Below are positions 1-8,200 of a DNA stretch of 27,795 nucleotides, piece after piece. Made by a program: the position numbers and the translations under genes. A model generated the notes under the pieces. The model saw nothing but the letters and a program-made list of their open reading frames with translations. It ran no database searches and was not told the DNA's origin. Each line of letters begins with the position of its first letter. The first letter of the stretch is position 1. The stretch comes from JAGTRB01 sp037439685 (GTDB lineage Archaea > Thermoproteota > Bathyarchaeia > TCS64), in contig JBBIVO010000018.1 of the NCBI GenBank assembly GCA_037439685.1, positions 1 to 27,795 of the forward strand, written 5' to 3'.

Positions 1-482
1 TTCTTCAGGATCCACTTCTCCTTCGCATATCCCGTCTCTGCAGTGGGCTGCTCTAGGGTTAGGTCGATTATCTCAGCCCTTAAGCCGCACACCTCTTCAA
101 GCGCAGCGAACATGAGGTTCGTCATGAAGTGGCTTGGGCTCGCGCCCTCCCTAACCAGCCTCATCGAGGAGTTGACGACCGATACCCCAAACATCTCGAT
201 TATCACCTCATCCTCCTCGACCTTTGTCAACCCTATCTTCGCTAGGTATCCCATCTCCTCTAGGAAGCCTGCCACCCTCCTCAGGACCTCGTAGGGCTCC
301 CTGCTCGGGAACTCGACCCTCCTCCTCAGCTCCTGGAAGCCTATCCTACCCACCTTTCGGAAGAAGGCCTCTGCGGCCTCCCTCCCATGGGCCTCGGAGT
401 AGGCCTTACAGATGTTATAGTTGACGAAGTCTAGGAACTCGGGCCTGATGGGCTTTATGGGTGTCTCCTTATCCAACTCCAT
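1..482 (-). CDS. Uncharacterised protein, N-terminal 160 residues (possible V4R-like fold)
   Basis: A minus-strand reading frame runs open from an ATG at 482 off the left edge of the window, so only the N-terminal 160 residues are visible. It starts MELDKETPIKPIRPEF. The segment GREAAEAFFRKVGRIGFQEL and later parts (a helix ending FLEEMGY, then alternating strands, then a helix-rich MFAALEEVCGL stretch) recall V4R (4-vinyl reductase/hydrocarbon-binding) domains. The usual glycine-cysteine motifs are not clear, so this is a weak inference. Codon use matches the GC-rich neighbours. A TATA-like GATATATC at 504-511 lies about 26 bases upstream of the ATG, which predicts a leaderless mRNA. The gene is separate from the L37e/LSm pair that ends at 550 upstream of it on the same strand. 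Confidence 0.6.
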   Translation of the reverse strand, partial: MELDKETPIKPIRPEFLDFVNYNICKAYSEAHGREAAEAFFRKVGRIGFQELRRRVEFPSREPYEVLRRVAGFLEEMGYLAKIGLTKVEEDEVIIEMFGVSVVNSSMRLVREGASPSHFMTNLMFAALEEVCGLRAEIIDLTLEQPTAETGYAKEKWILK

Positions 483-502
483 CGAGGAAAAGGCGGCGGA
501 AA

Positions 503-513
503 GAGATATATCA
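503..513 (-). promoter_or_regulatory. TATA box for the gene at 1-482
   Basis: On the minus strand the sequence GATATATC is centred about 26 bases before the ATG at 482. That is the usual archaeal distance from TATA box to transcription start, so transcript and ORF would begin at nearly the same base. Confidence 0.5.
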
Positions 514-549
514 TTATCGGATGAGGGCACAGCCCCTTGGTCGGCGAAC

Positions 550-732
550 CTATACAGTCCGCGCCTGCCTGTTTAGGGTCTTTCTCCCCCAGGAGTATCT
601 TCGCAGCCTAGGGGAGCTCCCATAGCCGCAGGCGGCGCACCTCTTCCTCCTCACATGGTATGTCCTTCGCCCGCACCTCCTGCAGCGGATGTGCACCTTC
701 TTGCCCGTGTGAAGGGCCGCTTTGGTTGGCAT
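550..732 (-). CDS. rpl37e: 50S ribosomal protein L37e
   Basis: This 60-residue, very basic protein is a small zinc-ribbon component of the large ribosomal subunit. Two CxxC pairs (CRRCG near residue 17 and CAACG near residue 32) provide the zinc site. The conserved N-terminus MPTKAALHTGKK and the C-terminal RRYSWGRKTLNRQ are typical of the archaeal/eukaryotic L37e family, and the length is normal. It lies 17 bases downstream of the LSm gene on the same strand. The LSm-L37e pair is conserved in many archaea and implies co-transcription from the LSm promoter. Confidence 0.95.
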   Translation of the reverse strand: MPTKAALHTGKKVHIRCRRCGRRTYHVRRKRCAACGYGSSPRLRRYSWGRKTLNRQARTV

Positions 733-749
733 CTCTATCTAGCCCCATC

Positions 750-980
750 CTAGGCTGAGGGTGGGGGAGATATCATTATGACATTATCCCCCCTCAGGAT
801 GATGGTTCCAAGCCTCTCGACGCTATTTGGGTCTGTGATGAGTTCGGTGTCCTTCAGGACAAGGTTTATATGTTGATCGAACCCCTCCAGCAGCCCCCTA
901 AGGGTTTTTCCTCCCCTCAGCTTTATCAGCACGGTCTTCCCAAGGCTCTGTTCAAGGACCTTCTCAACCATCTCAGCCAT
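750..980 (-). CDS. LSm (Sm-like archaeal) RNA-binding protein
   Basis: This 76-residue protein is a complete Sm-fold chaperone that would assemble into a ring and bind U-rich RNA. The Sm1 motif is visible in the stretch from LGKTVLIKLRGGKTLRG to FDQHINLVL (residues about 13-42). The Sm2 motif is seen in LGTIILRGDNVIMI (residues about 57-70). The start at 980 is supported by a minus-strand Shine-Dalgarno GAGGAGAGGT at 988-997, eight bases upstream. A second ATG at codon 4 is less well spaced. It is the first gene of a two-gene unit with L37e. The proposed mRNA leader carries a hairpin at 1000-1018. Confidence 0.93.
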   Translation of the reverse strand: MAEMVEKVLEQSLGKTVLIKLRGGKTLRGLLEGFDQHINLVLKDTELITDPNSVERLGTIILRGDNVIMISPPPSA

Positions 981-999
981 CTCAGCTACCTCTCCTCTT

Positions 1000-1018
1000 C
1001 CCGCACCTCAAATGCGGG
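1000..1018 (-). promoter_or_regulatory. Hairpin in the LSm leader
   Basis: CCCGCA (1000-1005) and TGCGGG (1013-1018) form a perfect 6-bp stem with a 7-base loop. It lies directly upstream of the LSm Shine-Dalgarno. If transcription starts near 1022 from a TATA-like TCTTTATTAG at 1042-1052, the hairpin forms the 5' end of the LSm mRNA. It could instead be a relic of the left edge of the neighbouring insertion. Confidence 0.4.
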
Positions 1019-1041
1019 CCATTAACTGCTTAGAGGTTCAC

Positions 1042-1052
1042 CTAATAAAGAT
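1042..1052 (-). promoter_or_regulatory. Candidate TATA box for LSm-rpl37e
   Basis: Minus-strand TCTTTATTAG is the best AT-rich box upstream of the LSm gene. It predicts a leader of about 40 bases that includes the hairpin at 1000-1018. The box lies at the edge of the TnpB relic, so the insertion may have supplied or trimmed this promoter. Confidence 0.4.
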
Positions 1053-1059
1053 TTTCCGA

Positions 1060-1690
1060 GGCCGGACCTCAGACCGAACTGTGGGCATAGACTTCAACAG
1101 CTCCAAAATCGCAATATCCATCATCAGTAAAGCGCTGAAGCAAACCTGCTATGGAAAAGAAATTCCATCAAGCAATTCAAGTTTGGGGAGAGAAGATTCA
1201 AACTCAAAATAGCGGAATAGAATCTCAAGAGGTAAAGCTGGACTTAAACTCAAGAGGCTTCGGAAAACAGAAAAACTAAGGACGAGGATGGGGCAGATAT
1301 CCAATGAGATTCTCAAGTTGGCTAGGGGGTTCAACGTCAACATAGCCATCGAAAAGCTGAGTCCTCAGAAGGGGCGAGGGTTGATGGACTAAGAGGAGCA
1401 GACGTAGGGTTAACCGCATACCATACTTTTTCTATAAGCATGCCTAGGTATATAGCTGAAAGAGAAGGCGTAGCCCATAGGGAGATCAAGCCGAACTATA
1501 CATTCAAACTTGTCCACGGTGCAAACATATAGGTAGGGAGGGCTGGAGGGGCTACAGCTACTTCAAATGCGTCAAGTTTGGCCATGAGGCGGATAGAGGC
1601 CGGTTGAAAGCCTCAACCTGCCATGAGGGCAAGCTACCATTTGCGGCCTCCAAAGGTCTCGGCCTCCTCTGGGAAACGCATCCGCCTATA
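1060..1690 (+). pseudogene. Decayed IS200/IS605-family TnpB (OrfB), copy 1
   Basis: TnpB pieces follow each other in the right order but in different frames. The RuvC-I strand RTVGIDFNSSKIAISIIS (Asp at 1090-1092) is followed in the same frame, after a TAG at 1210, by MGQISNEILKLARGF and the RuvC-II IAIEKLS (Glu at 1351-1353). After a stop at 1390, KRSRRRVNRIPY, YIAEREGVAHREIKPNYT and the zinc ribbon CPRCKHIGREGWRGY follow through frame changes. The fourth zinc Cys is now Phe (KCVKFG), while the RuvC-III Asp remains in EADRG (1592-1594). The N-terminal third is missing. The gene is dead: it has at least two in-frame stops and two frameshifts. A typical IS605 right-end hairpin follows at 1745-1778. 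Confidence 0.85.
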
Positions 1691-1744
1691 GGCGTTCTTT
1701 TCAAGATGAAGGAGGTTGAAAGATCGCATAACCACCTCAGGGTC

Positions 1745-1778
1745 GCAAGCCGCGGATAAATCTGCGGATGACTGACGG
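1745..1778 (+). mobile_element. Right end / guide-RNA scaffold remnant of TnpB copy 1
   Basis: GCAAG is followed by a hairpin with arms CCGCGGA (1750-1756) and TCTGCGG (1761-1767), which includes one G-T wobble. Next come ATGACTGACGG and the end of the element. The layout GCAAG-hairpin-TGACGG matches the right end at 21043 and the general right end of archaeal IS605 elements, where this sequence is also the 3' scaffold of the TnpB guide RNA. The apical loop has drifted from the usual TTCA. Confidence 0.6.
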
Positions 1779-1888
1779 CTTTTGCCACGTTCTCAAAAGG
1801 TTTATTAGAGGGTGAAAGGCCTCAAGTGATGCAAAACGAGGTTTAGACGACTTTTAGTCGGATGAAAATGGTGAGCAGGGGGAGTCAG

Positions 1889-1899
1889 ATTTAAATAAT
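1889..1899 (+). promoter_or_regulatory. TATA box for rpoB operon
   Basis: ATTTAAATAAT predicts a transcription start near 1920 and a leader of roughly 30 bases. The leader contains the Shine-Dalgarno GGTGGGGGAG just before the TTG start of rpoB at 1949. It is the only good box between the TnpB right end and rpoB. Confidence 0.65.
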
Positions 1900-1948
1900 C
1901 TGGGATTAGCCTCCATCGATCATAACCCTTTCAAATGGTGGGGGAGCC

Positions 1949-4900
1949 TTGAGTCTAACGAGTGAGGATCTCTGGGAGGTCATAAAGGCCTTCTTCGCCG
2001 AGGAAGGGCTGGTGAACCAGCACCTAAGGAGCTACAACGAGCTCATCGATGGAACCCTCCAAGATGTTATCGATGAGATAGGAGGGATCACGATAGAGGT
2101 TCCAGGCCACACCTACAATATAAGGTTCGGCGCGTTGAAGGTAGGGGAGCCCAGGATAGTCGAGGTCGACGGGACGGTGCGGAGCATATACCCTAGGGAG
2201 GCGAGGATAAGGAACATGACCTATTCAGCCCCGCTTTATCTGGAGACGATCCTCGACCACGATGGCGACAGCTCAAGCGAGGTTGTCAATATAGGCGACC
2301 TCCCCATCATGGTTAGATCCACCTTATGCCCCCTCTCGAAGCTCTCCCCGGAGGGGCTTCTCAGGATCGGGGAGGACCCCGATGAGGCTGGGGGATACTT
2401 CATCATCAACGGGTCTGAGAGGGTGATAGTGGCCCTTGAGGACCTAGCCCCCAACAGGGTCCTCGTCGAGATAGATAATAGGGGCTCTAGGCCGGTCTAT
2501 AGGGGGAAGGTATTCTCGACCACCGTCGGCTTCAGGGCCCGAATAGATATGGCCCTCAAGTCCAAGGGGGATATCGTTGTATCCATACCTGGGGTTCCCG
2601 TTCCCATCCCCTTCGTGATCCTGATGAGGGCCCTTGGCGTTGAGGCCGACAGGGAGATAGCCAACCTAGTCTCACTGGACGCTGAGATCCTAGGCGAACT
2701 GGAGCCCTCCTTCAGGGAGGCAAGCAATGTCCAGACCGTTGAGGAGGCCATAATTTACATAGGGAATAGGGTGGCCTTCGGCCAGGTTAGGGAGTTCAGG
2801 GTCGAGAGGGCTGAGGCCATCCTCGACCTTAACCTCCTGCCACACATAGGGAGGGAGAAGAAGGATAGGTTCGAGAAGGCGATATTCCTAGGGGAGATGG
2901 CCTCTAGGATAATAGAGCTGAAGCTGGGTAGACGTGGGGAGGATGATAAGGATCACCTCAAGAACAAGAGGGTGAGGCTCTCAGGCCCCCTCCTCGCCGA
3001 GCTCTTCAGGAGCGCCTTCTGGAGCCTCTACCGGGATATGCGCTATCAGCTGAGGAGGATGAGCGGGAGGAGGAAGGGGGTGCTCATCTCTGCAGCTGTA
3101 AGGCCGGGGATCATTACAAGCCGGATACAGCATGCCCTCGCGACGGGGAACTGGAGGAGGGGGAGGGTGGGCATGACCCAGCTGCTCGATAGGACGACAA
3201 CCCTCTCCACTTTGAGCCACCTCAGGCGCCTCCAGTCCCCCCTCAGCAGGAGCCAGCCGAACTTCGAGGCAAGAGACCTCCACTCGACCCACTGGGGGAG
3301 GCTCTGCCCCAATGAGACCCCTGAGGGGGCGAACTGCGGCCTCGTCAAGAACCTGGCCCTGATGGCGAGCATCTCCATGGGGACGGATCCGGAGAGGGTG
3401 AAGAGGGCTCTATCATATCTGGGCGTGACTCCGGCCAGGACCGCCGACGATGAGACCAGATTTAAGGGCGCCAAGGTCTTTGTGGAGGGCTACCTCCTAG
3501 GCTACACCCTCAACCCCAATCAGCTCGTTGAGACCTTAAGGGAGATGCGCAGAAGTGGTGAGATAAGCGGGGAGGTGAACATAGCCTACTATGACGACCT
3601 CAACGAGGTATATGTCAACTGCGATGACGGACGCATCAGAAGGCCATTGATAGTCGTTAAGGAGGGTAGACCCCTCCTAAGGGCCAGGCATGTCCGAAAC
3701 CTGCAGACGGGGCGCTGGAGGTGGAGCGACCTCCTCAGGGAGGGGGTCATAGAGTACCTGGATGCGGAGGAGGAGGAGAACGCCTACATCGCCCTGGACC
3801 AGAGCCAGCTCACGGATATGCATACACACCTGGAGATCTGCAGCTACACCATCCTGGGCGTGGCGGCCTCTCTCATCCCATACGCGGAGCATAACCAGTC
3901 TCCGAGGAACACCTATCACTCGGCGATGGCTAAGCAGGCGGCGGGCCTCTACGCGATAAACCACAGGGATAGAACCGACACCAGGGGGCATGTGCTCCAC
4001 TATCCTCAGAGGCCCTTAACGAGGACCAGGCCGATGGAGGTCATAGGCTATGATAGGAGGCCCTCGGGCCAGAACTTCGTCGTCGCCGTCCTCAGCTCGA
4101 ACGGATACAACATGGAGGATGCCATCATCTTCAACAAGTCAAGCATAGAGAGGGGGCTAGGCCACTCCACCTTCTACAGGATATACCGGGCTGAGTGCAA
4201 GAAGTATCTAGGAGGGGCTGAGGATAAGCTCACCCGCCCCGAGCCTGGGATAAGGGGATACCACGGGGCTGAGGCTTATAGGTTCTTGGAGGATGACGGG
4301 ATAATCTCAGCCGAGTCTGAGGTAGGGGGAGGCGACGTCCTTATCGGGAGGGTCAGCCCCCCGAGGTTCATGGAGGAGTACCGTGGGTTCGAGGTGGGAG
4401 GCCCCCAGCTGAGGGACACCTCGATAGGGGTCAGGCCCACGGAGGAGGGCGTCGTGGACACCGTCTTCATCACGAAGGACGCTGAGGGCGCCCACCTGGT
4501 GAAGGTGAAGGTCCGCAGCCACAGGGTCCCCGAGCTCGGGGACAAGTTCGTCTCCCGCCACGGCCAGAAGGGGGTTATAGGGATGATAGTCCCCCAGGAG
4601 GATATGCCCTTCACCGTCCACGGGACGGTCCCGGACATCATCATAAACCCCCACGCATTCCCCTCAAGGATGACCATAGGCCAGTTCATAGAGTCGATAG
4701 CCGGGAAGGTCGCAGCCCTGAGGGGGAGAGAGGTGGATGGGACCCCCTTCAAGAACGAGGATCCCACATCCCTAAAGGAGGCCCTGAGGGCCCTAGGGTT
4801 CCAGCCCAGCGGGAGGGAGGAGATGTACGACGGCATCAGCGGGAGGAGGTTCAACGCCGACATCTTCGTGGGGGTGGTCTACTACCAGAAGCTCCACCAC

Positions 4901-5275
4901 ATGGTCATAGACAAGATCCATGCGAGGGCGAGGGGGCAGGTCCAGATGCTGACGAGGCAGCCGACGGAGGGGAGGTCTAGAGGCGGCGGGCTGAGGTTCG
5001 GAGAGATGGAGAGGGACTGCCTGGTTGGACACGGAGCCGCGATGCTCCTCAAGGACAGGCTCCTAGAGGAGTCGGATGCCTACACGATATACCTCTGCAG
5101 GAGGTGTGGGAAGCTCGCCTACTACGATATAAGGCAGAGGAGATACGTATGCCCCCTCTGCGGCGAGAAGGGGCTGATAGAGCAGGTGACGGTCTCCTAC
5201 GCCTTTAAACTCCTCCTCCAGGAGCTCCAGAGCCTCTGCATATCCCCGACCCTCGAGGTCTCTAAGGAGGTTTAA
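1949..5275 (+). CDS. rpoB: DNA-directed RNA polymerase subunit B (unsplit)
   Basis: This 1108-residue protein is the second-largest RNA polymerase subunit and forms one wall of the catalytic cleft. It is one uninterrupted chain, unlike the B'/B'' split of many euryarchaea. Visible motifs are NGYNMEDAIIFNKSS (about residue 718), GDKFVSRHGQKGVIG (about 864), ARGQVQMLTRQPTEG with the following Gly-rich loop (about 990), and a C-terminal zinc ribbon with CRRCG (about 1049) and CPLCG (about 1068). The start is TTG, preceded by GGGGAG, and the N-terminus SLTSEDLWEVIKAFFAEEGL is as expected for the family. rpoA begins two bases after the stop, so the two subunits are translationally coupled. No rpoH-like ORF lies upstream, where it usually sits. 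A TnpB relic occupies that place. Confidence 0.98.
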   Translation: MSLTSEDLWEVIKAFFAEEGLVNQHLRSYNELIDGTLQDVIDEIGGITIEVPGHTYNIRFGALKVGEPRIVEVDGTVRSIYPREARIRNMTYSAPLYLETILDHDGDSSSEVVNIGDLPIMVRSTLCPLSKLSPEGLLRIGEDPDEAGGYFIINGSERVIVALEDLAPNRVLVEIDNRGSRPVYRGKVFSTTVGFRARIDMALKSKGDIVVSIPGVPVPIPFVILMRALGVEADREIANLVSLDAEILGELEPSFREASNVQTVEEAIIYIGNRVAFGQVREFRVERAEAILDLNLLPHIGREKKDRFEKAIFLGEMASRIIELKLGRRGEDDKDHLKNKRVRLSGPLLAELFRSAFWSLYRDMRYQLRRMSGRRKGVLISAAVRPGIITSRIQHALATGNWRRGRVGMTQLLDRTTTLSTLSHLRRLQSPLSRSQPNFEARDLHSTHWGRLCPNETPEGANCGLVKNLALMASISMGTDPERVKRALSYLGVTPARTADDETRFKGAKVFVEGYLLGYTLNPNQLVETLREMRRSGEISGEVNIAYYDDLNEVYVNCDDGRIRRPLIVVKEGRPLLRARHVRNLQTGRWRWSDLLREGVIEYLDAEEEENAYIALDQSQLTDMHTHLEICSYTILGVAASLIPYAEHNQSPRNTYHSAMAKQAAGLYAINHRDRTDTRGHVLHYPQRPLTRTRPMEVIGYDRRPSGQNFVVAVLSSNGYNMEDAIIFNKSSIERGLGHSTFYRIYRAECKKYLGGAEDKLTRPEPGIRGYHGAEAYRFLEDDGIISAESEVGGGDVLIGRVSPPRFMEEYRGFEVGGPQLRDTSIGVRPTEEGVVDTVFITKDAEGAHLVKVKVRSHRVPELGDKFVSRHGQKGVIGMIVPQEDMPFTVHGTVPDIIINPHAFPSRMTIGQFIESIAGKVAALRGREVDGTPFKNEDPTSLKEALRALGFQPSGREEMYDGISGRRFNADIFVGVVYYQKLHHMVIDKIHARARGQVQMLTRQPTEGRSRGGGLRFGEMERDCLVGHGAAMLLKDRLLEESDAYTIYLCRRCGKLAYYDIRQRRYVCPLCGEKGLIEQVTVSYAFKLLLQELQSLCISPTLEVSKEV

Positions 5276-5277
5276 GG

Positions 5278-8200
5278 TTGAAGGCCCTTAACGCGATAAG
5301 GTTCGGCATCCTCTCCCCAGACGAGATTAGGAGGCTGTCGGTCGTAGAGGTACAGAGCCCCGAGACATATGACGAGGATGGGGCCCCCATCTCAGGAGGC
5401 CTGATGGATGGGAGGCTGGGAACCCTTGAGCCCCGCCAGCGCTGCAGGACCTGCGGCAACACCTCCCTAAACTGCCCAGGCCACTTCGGGCACATAGAGC
5501 TCGCGGTCCCCGTCATCCACGTCGAGTTCGCGAAGTATATCCACCGACTCCTCCTTGCGACATGTAAGAGCTGCGGGAGGATACTGCTGCCGGAGGAGGA
5601 GGTACTGGAGCTGAGGGGGAAGCTGGAGGAGGAGAGAGGCCTATTCGGAAAGGTTGGGGAGGAGATAATCCTCGAGGTTCTCAGGAGGGCTAAGAAGTAC
5701 AAGAGGGGGAGGCAATGCCCCCACTGCGGGGCCAGGCAGAAGAACGTCAAGTTCCTCAAGCCGACCACGTTCTACGAGGTCGAGGGGGAGGAGGAAGAGG
5801 AGGAGGCCCCGGAGGATGTGAGCCAGAGGCTCACATCGAGCATGATCAGGGAGTGGCTCGAGAGGGTAAAGGATGAAGACCTAGCCCTCCTCGGCTTCGA
5901 CCCCTCCATAGCTAGGCCCGAGTGGATGGTTCTCCAGGTGCTCCCCGTCCCTCCCGTCGATGTCAGGCCGAGCATCATCCTAGAGTCTGGGATAAGGGCG
6001 GAGGACGACCTCACCCACAAGCTGGTGGACATCATAAGGATAAACCAGAGGCTGAGGGAGAACATAGAGGCTGGCGCCCCAACCCTCATAATAGAGGACC
6101 TCTCGGAGCTCCTCCAGTATCACGTGACCACATACTTCGACAACGAGGTCTCGGGGATCCCCCCAGCCCGCCACAGGTCCGGGAGGCCCCTCAAGAGCCT
6201 AGCCCAGAGGCTAAAGGGGAAGGAGGGGAGGTTCAGGGGGAACCTCTCGGGGAAGAGGGTTGACTACTCTGCCAGGACGGTCATCTCGCCCGACCCGAAC
6301 CTCGACATAAACGAGGTCGGTGTGCCCGTCCACATAGCCATACGCCTCACGGTCCCGGAGACCGTCACGGAGAGGAACATAGAGGAGATGAGGAGGCTCA
6401 TCGTCAATGGCCCCTACAGGCATCCAGGAGCCCTCTACATAATAAGGCCGGATGGAAAGCGCGTCAGGCTCGAGTTCGTCGCCGACCGTGAGAAGGTGGC
6501 ATCGGCCATCGAGCCGGGCTTCATCGTGGAGAGGCATCTCAGGGACGGCGACATAGCCCTATTCAACAGGCAGCCGAGCCTCCACAGGATGAGCATCATG
6601 GCCCACAGGGTTAAGGTCCTCCCATACAGGACCTTCAGGCTCCACCTCGCGGTATGCACGCCCTACAACGCTGACTTCGACGGAGACGAGATGAACCTCC
6701 ACATCCCTCAGAGTAAGGAGGCCCAGGCTGAGGCCCTCTTCCTCATGCAGGTGCAGGACCAGATCCTATCCCCGAGGTACGGGGCCCCGATAATAGGGGC
6801 CTCTAGGGACTTCATAACCGCTGCCTACCTCCTCACGAGGGAGGGCACCCTCCTCAAGAGGGAGGAGGTGGGGAGGCTCCTCACGGCGGCGGGTTATAGG
6901 GGAGACCTCCCGAAGCCGACGGTTGAGGAGCCCGAGCCTCTATGGTCTGGGAAGGATATCCTCAGCCTCTTCCTCCCAAGGGACTTCAACTTCGTGGGTA
7001 GGGCGAGCATCTGCCGCCACTGTCAAACCTGCGAACAGGAGAGGTGCACATACGACGCATATGTCATGATAAGGCAGGGGCGCCTCCTAAGGGGGATCAT
7101 AGACAAGAATGGTATAGGAGGGGAGATGCCCGAGACGATATTCCACAGGATAGTGAAGGACTATGGGACGGAGGTGGGACACCAGTTCCTAAACTCCATC
7201 TGCCGCCTCCTCAACGAGTTCATGTCGATAAGGGGCTTCACCTACGCCCTCGACGAGCTTGAGATAGGTGAAAGGGAGAGGAAGGAGATTGGAAGGGTCA
7301 TGAAACAGATGGAGAGGGGTGTCCAGGACCTCATCGAGCAGCTCAGGATGGGCCGGCTCCGGAGGCTTCCAGGGCAGACCCTAGAGGAGTCCTTCGAGAT
7401 CCAGGTGATGAACGAGCTCTCTAAGGCTAGGGATGAGGCCGGCGAGATAGTCGAGGAGAGCCTAGAGCTCGAGAACTCGGGGATAATAATGACGAGGACA
7501 GGTGCCAGGGGCTCCAGCCTAAACCTCGGACAGATGATGGGCTCGGTGGGACAGCAGGCGATAAGGGGCAAGAGGATAATGAGAGGATACTCAAACCGAA
7601 CCCTTCCCCACTTCAGGGAGGGGGATCCATCACCCCAGGCCAGGGGCTTCATATACAGCTGCTACAGGGACGGCCTCAACCCCATCGAGTTCTTCTTCCA
7701 CGCCATGGGGGGGAGGGAGGGCCTCGTCGACACGGCCGTGAGGACCCAGCAGAGCGGGTATATGCAGCGCCGACTGATAAACGCCTTAGAGCACCTCAGA
7801 GTAGAGTACGACGGGACTGTGAGGGACTCCCTCGGAAACATAATAGAGTTCAGGTACGGCGAGGACGGCGTCGACCCTGCCAAGAGCGATCATGGAAAGG
7901 CCGTGAACATAGAACAGCTAATAGAGAGGATAAAGATATCCATGGAGGGCGGAGAGCCCGCCCCTCAGGATTATATAGAGGCTAGGCTGAGGGAGGTAGG
8001 AGGGAGGCTGCCCCTCAGCCTGGTGGAGCAGCTCTCAAGGAGCCTACCAGCCTCAGGCTTGAGCAGGGAGGGGGTGGAGGAGGCCCTGAGGACAGCGGTG
8101 AGGAACTATGACTTCAGCCTAGTGGAGGCAGGCGAGGCGGTTGGAACCGTCGCCGCCCAGTCTATAGGGGAGCCTGGAACCCAGATGACCCTGAGGACCT

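Noticed and set aside
4276..4863. 195-residue minus-strand ORF within rpoB
   Set aside because: It is a shadow of the strongly conserved RpoB frame, produced by the GC-rich codon pattern. The same holds for long antisense frames in rpoA, tuf, ilvA-type and SelA-like genes.
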